Origin: Arthrobacter sp. 18067
Lineage (GTDB): Bacteria > Actinomycetota > Actinomycetes > Actinomycetales > Micrococcaceae
Assembly (NCBI RefSeq): GCF_902706295.1
Contig: NZ_CACSJJ010000007.1
Location: 124,001-188,000, forward strand
DNA length: 64,000 nucleotides
Direction: 5' to 3'
Positions within the stretch are counted from its first letter, which is position 1; each line of letters begins with the position of its first letter. The position numbers were made by a program, and so were the translations under genes. Shown piece after piece: positions 45,426 to 53,614 of the stretch. Below the pieces are notes generated by a model. The model did not search any database, was not told the origin of the DNA, and saw only the letters and a program-made list of their open reading frames with translations.

Positions 45426-45835
45426 TCGAAGGCACGGCCATTTCCGGCGGGCGCGCCGTTGCCCCGTCCATCCGCCTCTCCGAACCTCTGTCCTTCTGGG
45501 GTGGAGTCGACGATGCAGGGGACGTCGTAGATCCCCACCACCCCCAGTTCGGAGAGGCCTTAGCCGGGAAGGTTCTCCTCATGTCTTCAGGACGGGGTTC
45601 CAGTTCAAGTTCCAGCGTCTTGGCTGAGCTGATCAGGTCAGGGGCCGCACCAGCTGCCATCATCTTGTCCCAGCCTGATGCCATCATCGTGCTGGGTGCC
45701 ATTGTCGCCGCTGAACTATATGAGATCGCCGTGCCCATCGTTGTCGTGGACCCAGCTGACCATGCTCGGGTCCCCGACAACACGGTGTTGTCGGTGACAA
45801 CAGGCTCCGGAGATGCTGTCATGTCGTGGACCTAA
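45422..45835 (+). CDS. Aconitase X swivel (small) subunit
   Basis: 137 residues of the DUF126/AcnX small-subunit family: the signature GKVLLMSSGRGSSSSSSVLAELIRSGAAPAAIIL, in which the serine-rich loop belongs to the active site, and VPIVVVDP further on. Starts ATG 45422 in a four-base overlap with the large subunit, as expected for a heterodimer. Last gene of the operon before the terminator at 45842. Confidence 0.88.
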   Translation: MIEGTAISGGRAVAPSIRLSEPLSFWGGVDDAGDVVDPHHPQFGEALAGKVLLMSSGRGSSSSSSVLAELIRSGAAPAAIILSQPDAIIVLGAIVAAELYEIAVPIVVVDPADHARVPDNTVLSVTTGSGDAVMSWT

Positions 45836-45841
45836 AGCTGC

Positions 45842-45898
45842 AACGACACTGCCCCGGCCGCTGAGATCAATGAAGCAGCCGGGGCAGTGTCGTTTTTA
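45842..45898. terminator. Strong bidirectional terminator
   Basis: Perfect 17-bp arms AACGACACTGCCCCGGC (45842-45858) and its complement (45878-45894) with TTTTT following on the + strand. The A-rich opposite flank allows use by the convergent DUF885 gene as well. Confidence 0.9.
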
Positions 45899-45901
45899 TA
45901 C

Positions 45902-47608
45902 TTAGGAGTTCAGCAACGCACGCCGGAGAGAGTCCAGACCCATCGAACCTAGGCGCAGTGCGCGGGTATGGAACGCCTTCTCATCAAAGGCATCACCGTC
46001 ACGGCGGCGGACCTCTTCTCTGATCTGCTCCCAGAGCCGCTGTCCAATTTTGTAGGAAGGGGCCTGTCCCGGCCAGCCGAGGTATCGCAGATACTCAAAC
46101 CGGATCCGGCCCTCAAGGTCAGAGAGGTTCGCTTTGAGGAACTCCCAGCCCTTGGTGGCGTCCCAAACGCCGGAGCCCCACTGCTGCGGGACGGCAAGCT
46201 CAAGGTGCACGCCAATGTCAAAGACGACCCGGGCCGCCCGGAGGCGTTGGCCATCCAGCATCCCCAGACGGTCACCGGGGTCTTCCAAGTAGCCGAGCTC
46301 TTCCATGAGCCGTTCGGCGTAGAGCGCCCAACCCTCACCTTGTCCGGCCACCCAGACAGCCTCTGAGCGGTAGCGATTGAGTTGATCGCCGGCGAGTAGA
46401 GCGGTTGCAATCTGAAGATGATGGCCCGGGACGCCTTCATGGTAGATGGTGCTGGTTTCAGACCAGGTAGTGAATGATTCTTCACCTTTGGGAACGGACC
46501 ACCACATGCGCCCCGGCCTGGAGAAGTCGGCGCTGGGGCCTGTGTAGTAGACAACGCCGTCGGCGGTAGGGGCAATGAGACACTCGAGCCGATCCATGGG
46601 AGAGGGGATCTCGAAATGAGTCTTGCCCAACTCACGAAGGGCCGTGTCGGACTTCTCCTGCATCCATGCCTTGAGCGCCTCGGTGCCGTGGAGCCTGCGG
46701 GAAGGGTCGGCGTCCAGTAGTTCCCGGGCGCGCTCAATACTCGCACCGGGCTCAATCTGTTCGGCAACCAGTTTTTGCTCGGCAACGATGCGATCGAGTT
46801 CGGCAACTCCCCACCAGTAGGTCTCTTCCAGGTCTATCTCGGCACCCAGGAACTCACGGGACATCAGGGTGTAGTAATCCCTTCCTACTGCGTCCTTTTG
46901 CCTTGCGTCATGGCGCAGGTCCTCATCCAAATACCTCATCAGGTCGCGGTAAGCGTTCTTAGCCGCATCATTCCCCGAGAGCAGGTCCCTGACCAGGCTC
47001 GGTTCTTCCGTCGGAGCGCGATTGATCAATGAATCAAAGTAGCCTTCTTCGGCTATATAGGACTTGCACTGTTCAATGACGGCTTCGACCTGGCGCAGTG
47101 CCGGCGTGTGGCCGGCTGCGCGGGAAGTGTTGAGTGACTCAATGTAGCCGCCGAGAGCCTGCGGGACGTTTGCCAGACGACCGGCTATGTGCCCCCAGTC
47201 CTCATACGTTTCGCTGGGCATCAGGTCCAGGATGCTGCGGGTCGTTTGCGGCACCGACCAGATGTTGTTCAAGGGCGTCACGCCCGAGTCAATGATCTCG
47301 ATCTGAAGGCCAATCCGTTCCTTCATGACATCCAGGGTGACCAGATCCACCTGATCGACCGGATGGGCTGCGTTGAGATCGGCCAAGGTGTGGACGAGGA
47401 TTTCACGTCTGGCGGACAGTCCCGCGGGGGAGTGGTCCGCGTACTTTTCCTCCTGCCCCGGTATGCCGAGCGTGGTTGCGAACTCTGGATCGTTTTGAAC
47501 GATCCGTTCGACGTACTCGTTTGCGATGCGGTCGATGGCGGTGGGTGTGCGGCGGCGGTCCGGCCGCACCGGCTGTGCCACAGTCGCGGATTCTGCAGAC
47601 GGGTTCAA
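45902..47608 (-). CDS. DUF885-family metallopeptidase-like protein
   Basis: 568 residues. The zinc motif YHEGVPGHHLQIA (HExxxGHH form typical of DUF885) lies near residue 382, with supporting GEGWALYAERLMEELGY about 40 residues on (second ligand Glu). No signal peptide, so it should act on peptides in the cytoplasm. TTG 47608 overlaps the EamA stop in a TTGA and has AGGAG 9 bases upstream, so the annotated-looking longer frame to 47842 is rejected. Likely degrades a peptide imported by the nearby Dpp system. Confidence 0.85.
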   Translation of the reverse strand: MNPSAESATVAQPVRPDRRRTPTAIDRIANEYVERIVQNDPEFATTLGIPGQEEKYADHSPAGLSARREILVHTLADLNAAHPVDQVDLVTLDVMKERIGLQIEIIDSGVTPLNNIWSVPQTTRSILDLMPSETYEDWGHIAGRLANVPQALGGYIESLNTSRAAGHTPALRQVEAVIEQCKSYIAEEGYFDSLINRAPTEEPSLVRDLLSGNDAAKNAYRDLMRYLDEDLRHDARQKDAVGRDYYTLMSREFLGAEIDLEETYWWGVAELDRIVAEQKLVAEQIEPGASIERARELLDADPSRRLHGTEALKAWMQEKSDTALRELGKTHFEIPSPMDRLECLIAPTADGVVYYTGPSADFSRPGRMWWSVPKGEESFTTWSETSTIYHEGVPGHHLQIATALLAGDQLNRYRSEAVWVAGQGEGWALYAERLMEELGYLEDPGDRLGMLDGQRLRAARVVFDIGVHLELAVPQQWGSGVWDATKGWEFLKANLSDLEGRIRFEYLRYLGWPGQAPSYKIGQRLWEQIREEVRRRDGDAFDEKAFHTRALRLGSMGLDSLRRALLNS

Positions 47609-48555
47609 GGGGTCATGCTCCTTTTGGTTGAGTCTCGGCTGTGTTTTCGGATGCCTTGGCGGGGCCGCGAAGGGCGGGGCCTGTATTCGCTGACCACGGT
47701 TCCCAGAATGATCAGTGCTGCGCCGATGAGGGCGAGTGGGGGGAGTCTGTCGCCGGCGAGACGCCCGAAGAGACCTCCCCAGACGGGTTCTCCTGCGTAG
47801 ATGATGGTCGCGCGGGTGGGAGAGACCGAGCGTTGAGCCCAACTCATCGTCAGCTGGATGAGGCAGCTCGCGCAGCCTAGCGCAATGGCCGGAAGCAACC
47901 AGGACCAGGAAAACGCAGGGATGCTCTCGTTGGCCACAGGCATGACGACGAAGGGGAGTATGCCGGCAACGAGGAGTTGAACGATGGTCAGCCGTTGCAG
48001 GTTCATGCGAGGGGCGAGCAGACCGATAAGAATGATCTCGGCGGCCATGGCGAAAGCGCTCAGCACGGTGACCAGTTCACCGGTGCCAAGGCCTAGAGAT
48101 GTCAGGCCCGGCCCTGCGATGAATGCCAGACCTGCGAAGGCCAGGAGAACGCCTGCCAAGGTGGATTTCCGGGGAACTTTCTTGAAGATGACCCACTGCA
48201 TCAACGGCACCAAGGGGACGTAGAGTGCGGAAATAAAAGCGGACGTGCTTGGCTGGATGGTTTGCAAACCGACCGTTTGCAGGCCGTATCCGACGAAGAT
48301 CGTCAGTCCAATTGCCGAGCCTGCCCCTACCTCAGTCCACCGGATGCCCCGCAAGGCTCGATGGAACACAGCTGCTGAGATCAGGCCTGCCAGAAAGAAC
48401 CTAAGGCCGACAAAGAAGAGCGGGCCGCTGTGCTCGAGTGCGTAGTGGATGGCCACGAAGGTTCCGCCCCAGAGGGCCGTGATAGCTATCAGTGCCCATT
48501 CCTGACGGCTGAGCCCCAGCGGGGCCGTGGACTTAAAGATGCGCAAAGCGGCCAC
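47605..48555 (-). CDS. EamA-family (DMT) transporter
   Basis: 316 residues with ten predicted helices in two EamA repeats (WALIAITALWGGTFVAIHYALEHSGPLFFVGLRF; SPTRATIIYAGEPVWGGLFGRLAGDRLPPLALIGAALIILG). These carriers usually export amino acids or metabolites. GTG 48555 with GAGGA 4 bases upstream. Middle gene of a - strand trio; exports an excess product of peptide breakdown, by inference. Confidence 0.88.
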   Translation of the reverse strand: MAALRIFKSTAPLGLSRQEWALIAITALWGGTFVAIHYALEHSGPLFFVGLRFFLAGLISAAVFHRALRGIRWTEVGAGSAIGLTIFVGYGLQTVGLQTIQPSTSAFISALYVPLVPLMQWVIFKKVPRKSTLAGVLLAFAGLAFIAGPGLTSLGLGTGELVTVLSAFAMAAEIILIGLLAPRMNLQRLTIVQLLVAGILPFVVMPVANESIPAFSWSWLLPAIALGCASCLIQLTMSWAQRSVSPTRATIIYAGEPVWGGLFGRLAGDRLPPLALIGAALIILGTVVSEYRPRPSRPRQGIRKHSRDSTKRSMTP

Positions 48556-48649
48556 GCCGTCCTCGTTCCGTGTTGATGTAAAGGTTTGCTGAGGCAGAAG
48601 CCTCTACCTGTCTCGGATTGCCGATCCTGTTGGCTGGGGGAGCCTCTCT

Positions 48650-49039
48650 TTAGGAGGGGCCTGTTTCGAAGCTGACGAACGACTTCCGCAAGGTGGAGGG
48701 CACCTTCCACCGCCCCTTCCATCCAGGAGGGGTGTAGACACTGACCCCGGGACCGGCCTCGACGGGTTCCTTTCCGTCTTCCTGGATGACCATTGACCCC
48801 TCCAGTACCTGGAAGAACTCACCGCGGTCGCCAAACTCCATCGGCGCCCAGTCACAAGGCTCACACCGCCAGACGCCGGTGATGATTCGACCGTCACTGC
48901 TCTCTTGGATTGGGGTGGTGCCACATTCAATGTCGGCTTGGCCGGAGATGGCACCAGGAATCATTTGCACGATTTCCTTGAATTCGTCGACCTTAAGGCC
49001 GTCGAAGATTGCTATCTGGGGCGCGGAGTTTTGTTCCAT
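48650..49039 (-). CDS. Cupin-domain protein (DUF861-like)
   Basis: 129 residues. Cupin core GVWRCEPCDWAPMEFGDRGEFFQVLEGSMVIQEDGKEPVEAGPGVSVYTPPGWKGRWKVPSTLRKSFVSF fits the cupin_3/DUF861 group related to ureidoglycine aminohydrolase, but with fewer His ligands. First gene of the - strand cupin-EamA-DUF885 transcript. Enzymatic role unproven. Confidence 0.75.
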   Translation of the reverse strand: MEQNSAPQIAIFDGLKVDEFKEIVQMIPGAISGQADIECGTTPIQESSDGRIITGVWRCEPCDWAPMEFGDRGEFFQVLEGSMVIQEDGKEPVEAGPGVSVYTPPGWKGRWKVPSTLRKSFVSFETGPS

Positions 49040-49226
49040 CGGCAGTCCTTGTCATGGTGGCACCGACCGGCAAGCACGGAGCGTGCATTCTGTGATCCAG
49101 CTGCGGTCGGCTCGTTGAGTTTGAGCGTCGGCCCCTGTGTTGCGGCAGGGGCCGACCCGCCAGGTCCTTGTGAGTCTGGCGACATGCATCCCTCCCAATG
49201 GCAGCGGGAGAGGAGGGGGTTAGGCC

Positions 49227-49256
49227 TTGTGGGCTTGCTAACAAAGTCTGTACGAT
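49227..49256 (+). promoter_or_regulatory. Putative promoter of the esterase gene
   Basis: TTGTGG (49227-49232), an 18-base spacer and TACGAT (49251-49256) in an unusually A/T-rich stretch of the divergent region between cupin and esterase genes. Confidence 0.35.
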
Positions 49257-49320
49257 TATTAAATCTTTTACAACCCTTAAGTAATTTTTGGCTTTTGGCC
49301 AGCAGTGGAAGGAAGAACGA

Positions 49321-50724
49321 TTGAACGAGTTCGAGAGTGAGCAAGATGGCAGTTCTGTGATCCGGGAGTTCAGCATGAAAGTGAGGGAGGCTCCGTCAAC
49401 AGCCGTCGCGGAACTCACTGAGCGGCTTCGCGCGGCGAAAGGTCCTTTGGTTGAGACCCTCAGCGATGGGCGGCAATTGATCACCTTCGTCTACCTCGGT
49501 GAAGCCGAAAAGGTCGCTGTGGATTCACACCTGGTGATGCAGGGGCCCGATGGTGATCGCCAACCCATGCGCAGAATCGCGGGATCTGAAGTTTGGTTCC
49601 ACAGCGTGGTAGTCGATGACCTTCAGCTGGCGGTGAGCTACAAGTTCCTGGTGAACTCGGAGACGGCGTTGCTCAATGTCCATGAGATCGAGGAGCTGGC
49701 CAAGACTCAGGAGGGGCATACCCGTCTGGCTCTGGACCGGCACCGCAACTCGCAGCCAGACCCATTCAACCCCGACAGGATGAAGCTGGACGCTTCCATC
49801 AGCTTTGGCAACGAACCCGAGGTGTTGGCACTGCTGGCAGATGAAGAACTGGTGCGGTACGACAACGTCCTGACGCTGTCCGGAGCCGACTCACACGCTG
49901 AGACCGTGCTTGAGGCACGGGACCGGGACGTGGTCCTGAACGATTACGAGATTGCCTCAGATGTTTTCGGGGACGAACGCGTCGTGACAGTTCACCAGCC
50001 CCCGGCCGGAACGAAAGCCGCTTCAGTGCTGTTCATTCTCGACGGCCCCGGAGCAGTTGCCTTGGGGCTTCCCGGGCTGATGGAAGTTATGACCGCACGT
50101 GGAGAAATCCGGCCGACGCTGACGGTTTACGTGCACAACAAGAATTCATGGTCACGGTCCGTGGAGATGATCTGTAACCCGCAGCTGGTGGAGCAGTACG
50201 GAAATGAGATTCTGCCGTGGGTGCGGGCTAACTTCGATGTCAGCGACAAGGCCGAAGATGTCGCCGTCGCCGGCGGAAGCTACGGGGGCCTTGGCTCGGC
50301 GTTCTTGGCGTTCTCCCGCCCCGACCTGTTCGGCAACGTCCTGTCAATGTCCGGTTCTTTCTGGTGGGGGCTTCGCACTGCATGGGGAGCAGACCCTGAA
50401 TCTGGAATCTACGGATTCGATGACGAGCCTGAGTGGCTGACCCGACAGTTTGCCAAGGCTGAACTGTCCAGTGCTCGGTTCTTCTTGGCTGCAGGTTCGT
50501 TGGAAAGTAGCCACTTGCCAGGCGGGATCAGCCTCCTGTCGGCCAACCGTCACCTGCGCACGGTTCTGCGAGCCAAAGGGTTCGATGTGGCATTCCACGA
50601 GTTCCACGGCGGTCATGACCGTGCAGGATGGCGTGGCTGCCTGCTGAAAGGGCTCAAGCACTTGTTGCCTGTTTCGGTCCCTGAACCCGCGGACATTGCC
50701 GTGCCCGAGGTGGCCAGCTTGTGA
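49321..50724 (+). CDS. Enterochelin-esterase-like (Fes/IroE) alpha/beta hydrolase
   Basis: 467 residues. About 30-170 is an N-terminal beta-sandwich as in Fes (FVYLGEAEKVAVDSHLVMQGPDGDRQPMRRIAGSEVWFHSVVVDDLQLAVSYKFLV). The hydrolase domain follows: VLFILDGPG, nucleophile elbow VAGGSYGGLGSAF (Ser near 319), and histidine in FHGGHDRAGWR. Fes enzymes hydrolyse trilactone siderophores or related ester bonds. No siderophore genes are nearby, so it may cleave an ester in the compound handled by this locus. TTG 49321 is preferred because GGAAGGA lies 7 bases before it. Confidence 0.8.
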   Translation: MNEFESEQDGSSVIREFSMKVREAPSTAVAELTERLRAAKGPLVETLSDGRQLITFVYLGEAEKVAVDSHLVMQGPDGDRQPMRRIAGSEVWFHSVVVDDLQLAVSYKFLVNSETALLNVHEIEELAKTQEGHTRLALDRHRNSQPDPFNPDRMKLDASISFGNEPEVLALLADEELVRYDNVLTLSGADSHAETVLEARDRDVVLNDYEIASDVFGDERVVTVHQPPAGTKAASVLFILDGPGAVALGLPGLMEVMTARGEIRPTLTVYVHNKNSWSRSVEMICNPQLVEQYGNEILPWVRANFDVSDKAEDVAVAGGSYGGLGSAFLAFSRPDLFGNVLSMSGSFWWGLRTAWGADPESGIYGFDDEPEWLTRQFAKAELSSARFFLAAGSLESSHLPGGISLLSANRHLRTVLRAKGFDVAFHEFHGGHDRAGWRGCLLKGLKHLLPVSVPEPADIAVPEVASL

Positions 50725-50733
50725 GGGTAAACA

Positions 50734-50959
50734 ATGGCGGAAATTGATACGTGCGACTGGGCAGACTTCAACCACGGTGACGTCGTCGAAGTCCGAGAGT
50801 CTGATGGCCACAGGTACACCGCCAGTATTGAACTGAAGAACGCGACATCGGACGTCATATGGGTCAGGAGATGGGGCTTGTGGAGCAGGCACCTGCTTTG
50901 CATCGTCCGATGCTGTAGTGCTGAAGATCAAAGACAACGACGGGGAAACGGAGCAATAG
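50734..50959 (+). pseudogene. Frameshifted small hypothetical gene
   Basis: The start MAEIDTCDWADFNHGDVVEVRESDGHRYTASIELKNATSDVIW reads well in one frame, then the coding pattern shifts by one base around 50850-50870 into SSDAVVLKIKDNDGETEQ, ending TAG 50957-50959. Between them is GSGDGACGAG. Either a recent single-base shift broke a gene of about 75 residues, or the second part is chance. No family recognised. Confidence 0.5.
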
Positions 50960-51040
50960 GTCGTGTCCTGAACGCGCCATCCGTTGAATTGAAGTGTCTA
51001 TTGCTGTGACCGATGCACCGCGGCCCGCTGGCATCGTAGG

Positions 51041-51060
51041 CAGGTCGTCCACACGACCTG
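51041..51060. repeat. Inverted repeat, 8-bp perfect arms
   Basis: CAGGTCGT-CCAC-ACGACCTG, directly next to the larger hairpin at 51061-51105. No T run follows. Confidence 0.6.
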
Positions 51061-51105
51061 ATCGACAGGCACGCATCCGGGCGCCCTGCCCCGGTGCCTG
51101 TCGAT
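51061..51105. repeat. Inverted repeat, 12-bp perfect arms
   Basis: ATCGACAGGCAC (51061-51072) pairs with GTGCCTGTCGAT (51094-51105) around a 21-base loop that itself contains the self-complementary CGGGCGCCC. Strong folding potential with no matching terminator features. Confidence 0.65.
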
Positions 51106-51293
51106 AGGACCCGGTGCTAGTAAAACAGCGGACCTGCATGCCCTGTGCCCCGGAGATGCATCGGTTGCTGCCCAGGGTTGCCTCAGTGAGTCGGCAAATA
51201 CTTAGCAGATTTCTGAGGACCGTGTGGCCCTGCGCCTCGTATCTGCAGGAACTGGGTACCCTCAACTGACGAGGCTCTGGAGAGGTGATGGTC

Positions 51294-52103
51294 ATGTCCA
51301 ACGAGGCACGGAAGACTGCGGCTTTGCGGACCCTGTCGAAGTTCGTGCTGCGCGCACGCTTGGTGCAAGAACACTCCTTGGCCGCAGACAAGCAACTACT
51401 CGTGAAGCATGCTGCATGGACGCTGTCGTTCAACATGGTTTTCAACACCGTCACCGGTGAAAAGTCCGTCGAGATGAAGCCGGCACCGTTGCTCCCTACG
51501 GAGCAGGTTGAGTCGGCCGCAGCGCGGGTCCGGCCATTGTTCCTGAAGGACGATGGGGTTCATTACGACAAGGTCCTGAATGCGCTCACTGAGTTGGTGA
51601 GCGGCTCGCCTGCGCACAGGAAAGAAGTGGAGGCCATCCGTGCAAAGTTCAGGGAGGCTGACCCCGACTATCCGCATGGCCGGCCCCGTGCACCTCGATC
51701 AGCGCCCATGACGTCGAACAAGGAGATCGCCGGAGCTTGGCTGTACGGCCACCTTCTGCATGAGGATGACGTACGCCGCTCCTACGCGGAGGGCATTGCC
51801 GCCGAAGAAATGCTGCTGAACGCCACAAAAACCGTGTGCAGCGAAATGCTCGCAACCGTCGAGGGCCTTCATCTGATCGAGCGGCTCGTCGTTGACGGGT
51901 TACTGGACCTCCCCGACGACCTGTTCACATCCCAGGTCACGGTGACCGCCACGGAATGGGTTCCGCCGGGGGACGTCAAAATGTACGTGGCAGACATGAA
52001 CATGCCGATGCCGACAAGTCTCGCGGAGCCCCTTTCCAGCGTTTGGAGAGAAGTCCATGATGAATTCGGCCCCGCCAGGACCTCCGGAAAGCCAGAACGC
52101 TAG
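51294..52103 (+). CDS. Hypothetical protein, 269 residues
   Basis: Helical, soluble, with no recognised domain. Segments: LRTLSKFVLRARLVQEHSLAADKQLLVKHAAWTLSFNMVFNTV, ALTELVSGSPAHRKEVEAIRAKF, WLYGHLLHEDDVRRSYAEGIAAEEMLLNATKTV. GTG 51285, ATG 51288 and ATG 51294 are all possible; 51294 gives GGAGAGG the best spacing. It converges on the - strand immunity-like genes. Could belong to the same toxin/immunity neighbourhood, without direct evidence. Confidence 0.6.
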   Translation: MSNEARKTAALRTLSKFVLRARLVQEHSLAADKQLLVKHAAWTLSFNMVFNTVTGEKSVEMKPAPLLPTEQVESAAARVRPLFLKDDGVHYDKVLNALTELVSGSPAHRKEVEAIRAKFREADPDYPHGRPRAPRSAPMTSNKEIAGAWLYGHLLHEDDVRRSYAEGIAAEEMLLNATKTVCSEMLATVEGLHLIERLVVDGLLDLPDDLFTSQVTVTATEWVPPGDVKMYVADMNMPMPTSLAEPLSSVWREVHDEFGPARTSGKPER

Positions 52104-52517
52104 CTAGGGATCTCCTCCCGATCTCTTGGCCAACGCCTCCGTCGCGGCTTTTCTGACGACCCAGGACTCGTCATGAAGCAGCGTTTCGATCAGCTCGGGT
52201 GTCGCGCGGCGGTGGCGGGCAACGCACGCCCGGACAGCGTCGTCTTCGTCCACGGCGAGCCTTTGCAGGAGGTCGATGCCGATCTTTCGTTTCATGGCCA
52301 CGAACGAGCGCACCCGCACATCCGGATCGGAGGCAAGCAGCTCAAGGATCTCCAAAGGGACGGTCTTGTTCTGGGCCACCCAAAACCGCATGTCCGGGTG
52401 CTTATCGATGACCTCGAGCCACACAGCTAGGCCAGCCTCGTCATGGGCTGCCCTGTGATACTCCGCGGGGTCTTCGCTACACCGCAACGCCACGAACTCT
52501 TCGGCGGACGCGATCAC
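52104..52517 (-). CDS. HEAT-like repeat protein, putative immunity protein
   Basis: 137 residues with repeated helical units: HPDMRFWVAQNKTVPLEILELLASDPDVRVRSFVAMKRKIGIDLLQRLAVDEDDAVRACVARHRRATPELIETLLHDESWVVRKAATEAL. The unit (LxxLxxDxDxxVRxxVAxxxxxP) is the pattern of variant leucine-rich/HEAT repeat proteins. ATG overlaps the upstream stop by four bases. The pairing with a second small gene and an Imm10-like gene suggests an immunity role. Confidence 0.7.
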   Translation of the reverse strand: MIASAEEFVALRCSEDPAEYHRAAHDEAGLAVWLEVIDKHPDMRFWVAQNKTVPLEILELLASDPDVRVRSFVAMKRKIGIDLLQRLAVDEDDAVRACVARHRRATPELIETLLHDESWVVRKAATEALAKRSGGDP

Positions 52518-52954
52518 TTGGAATCACCTCCGCTGTCAGAAGCTTCCATGGACACACGGTGGGAAAGCACCTCAATCTTCCGGTCGTCTTCCCAACGGAT
52601 GTGAAGTCGGTACGCGTTGCCTTCCGGCGCCAACGTGACGGTGCTGACCTCACTTAAACCCCAATTGATCCTGTCGGGGTTTTCAACCATCACGGCATTC
52701 AAGCTACCTAAGAGACTGAGCTCCTCCACGGCGTCGAGCCGAATGACCACATCAGACTCTTCTTCGAGGAGTCGGCCAACTCGGTCGGTGATGCGCCGGA
52801 GCACGATCTCCACTGAGTAGCCGTGGTTTTCCAGGCTCAAGTTCGTCAGCAAGGACTCCGTAAGGGATGCGTTATCGGCCAGCCACGCACTTACGGCCTC
52901 CGCCGAAGCAATTCTCACGGTTTCGGCGCCTCGCCCAGACATCTCGCTATTCAC
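52514..52954 (-). CDS. Hypothetical protein, coupled to the HEAT-like gene
   Basis: 146 residues, acidic, alpha/beta. Parts: SLENHGYSVEIVLRRITDRVGRLLEEESDVVIRLDAVEELSLLGSLNAVMVENPDRINWGLSEVSTVTL and NAYRLHIRWEDDRKIEVLSHRVSM. No family recognised. GTG start at 52954 gives the whole frame. Operon with the following gene by four-base overlap. Its size and company are typical of immunity proteins. Confidence 0.6.
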   Translation of the reverse strand: MNSEMSGRGAETVRIASAEAVSAWLADNASLTESLLTNLSLENHGYSVEIVLRRITDRVGRLLEEESDVVIRLDAVEELSLLGSLNAVMVENPDRINWGLSEVSTVTLAPEGNAYRLHIRWEDDRKIEVLSHRVSMEASDSGGDSK

Positions 52955-53059
52955 GGAGCAATCCTGCCATGAACAAGTCCGAGCTTCGGTTCCGGCTCAA
53001 ATCTGGTCGAACGCTCTCTTGCTGAAGACCCACCGGCGATCACAGGGATTGCCCTGTTG

Positions 53060-53425
53060 TTAAGGACGCAGGACGCCTTTGAGCGTTAGCGGGTTCCGGG
53101 CGCCGCCGAGAACTGACTGAAGACCTGAAATGAGCTCATCCAGTTGATCTGCATCAAGACCAAGGGGAAAGTTCAACTCAGCCGAATCCAGTCCGAGTTC
53201 TTGGGCAGGGTCCTCGTGGAAGACCAAGTGCAGGTTTCCGTTCTCGACCAGGACCGACGCGAGACAGGCATAAGCGCAGGCACCGCTGGGCGGGGTCACG
53301 CAGTAAGAGTCCATCCCCAGCGCTTCATCCTGCTCGTCTGGCTCCAGCGCGCGCTGGAATTCCAGGTGCCAGGTCGGGGCTAGATCCTGATCAGCAAGTA
53401 CGCCGGCTTCCCAATCCAACTCCAC
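53060..53425 (-). CDS. Imm10-like immunity protein
   Basis: 121 residues. Core: MDSYCVTPPSGACAYACLASVLVENGNLHLVFHEDPAQELGLDSAELNFPLGLDADQLDELISGLQSVL, matching my recollection of Imm10 proteins (YCVs.p.g.t.yggv with a later LdL.l). These neutralise polymorphic-toxin nucleases or related effectors. GTG at 53425 is inside the overlapping small ORF. No cognate toxin gene is present in the window. Confidence 0.6.
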   Translation of the reverse strand: MELDWEAGVLADQDLAPTWHLEFQRALEPDEQDEALGMDSYCVTPPSGACAYACLASVLVENGNLHLVFHEDPAQELGLDSAELNFPLGLDADQLDELISGLQSVLGGARNPLTLKGVLRP

Positions 53426-53556
53426 CTTTCGCCGGCGGTGAGTGAGCGATAGCCGGCCACCTCTTTCAGCTCCGAGATGAGGGCGTCAAAGTCCTTGATC
53501 GGATCGGCTTCGTGTCTGGCCACCAGCGTGGCCAAGGCTGCAGGGAGATTGTCCAT
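53380..53556 (-). CDS. Small ORF overlapping the Imm10-like gene
   Basis: 58 residues starting MDNLPAALATLVARHEADPIKDFDALISELKEVAGYRSLT, a regular helical sequence unlike random frame, ending LLIRI. It overlaps the start of the Imm10-like gene by 46 bases in another frame, consistent with translational coupling. A frameshifted larger gene is the alternative. Confidence 0.4.
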   Translation of the reverse strand: MDNLPAALATLVARHEADPIKDFDALISELKEVAGYRSLTAGERWSWIGKPAYLLIRI

Positions 53557-53614
53557 AGGCCCTATGTGTGCGGGATGGTGCCTTCGGCTCCCCGTGCCTG
53601 GGCTGTCGGCGTTG

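Larger units (their letters stand above)
50960..51293. other. Gene-free stretch with strong tandem hairpins
   Basis: No gene is seen. Two adjacent perfect hairpins lie at 51041-51060 and 51061-51105. A promoter for the gene at 51294 was not clear. Confidence 0.5.

Noticed and set aside
45949..46806. A 285-codon - strand frame inside the DUF885 gene
   Set aside because: Same strand, different frame; no motif, Ser/Pro/Arg-rich shadow of the HEGVPGHH-containing protein.
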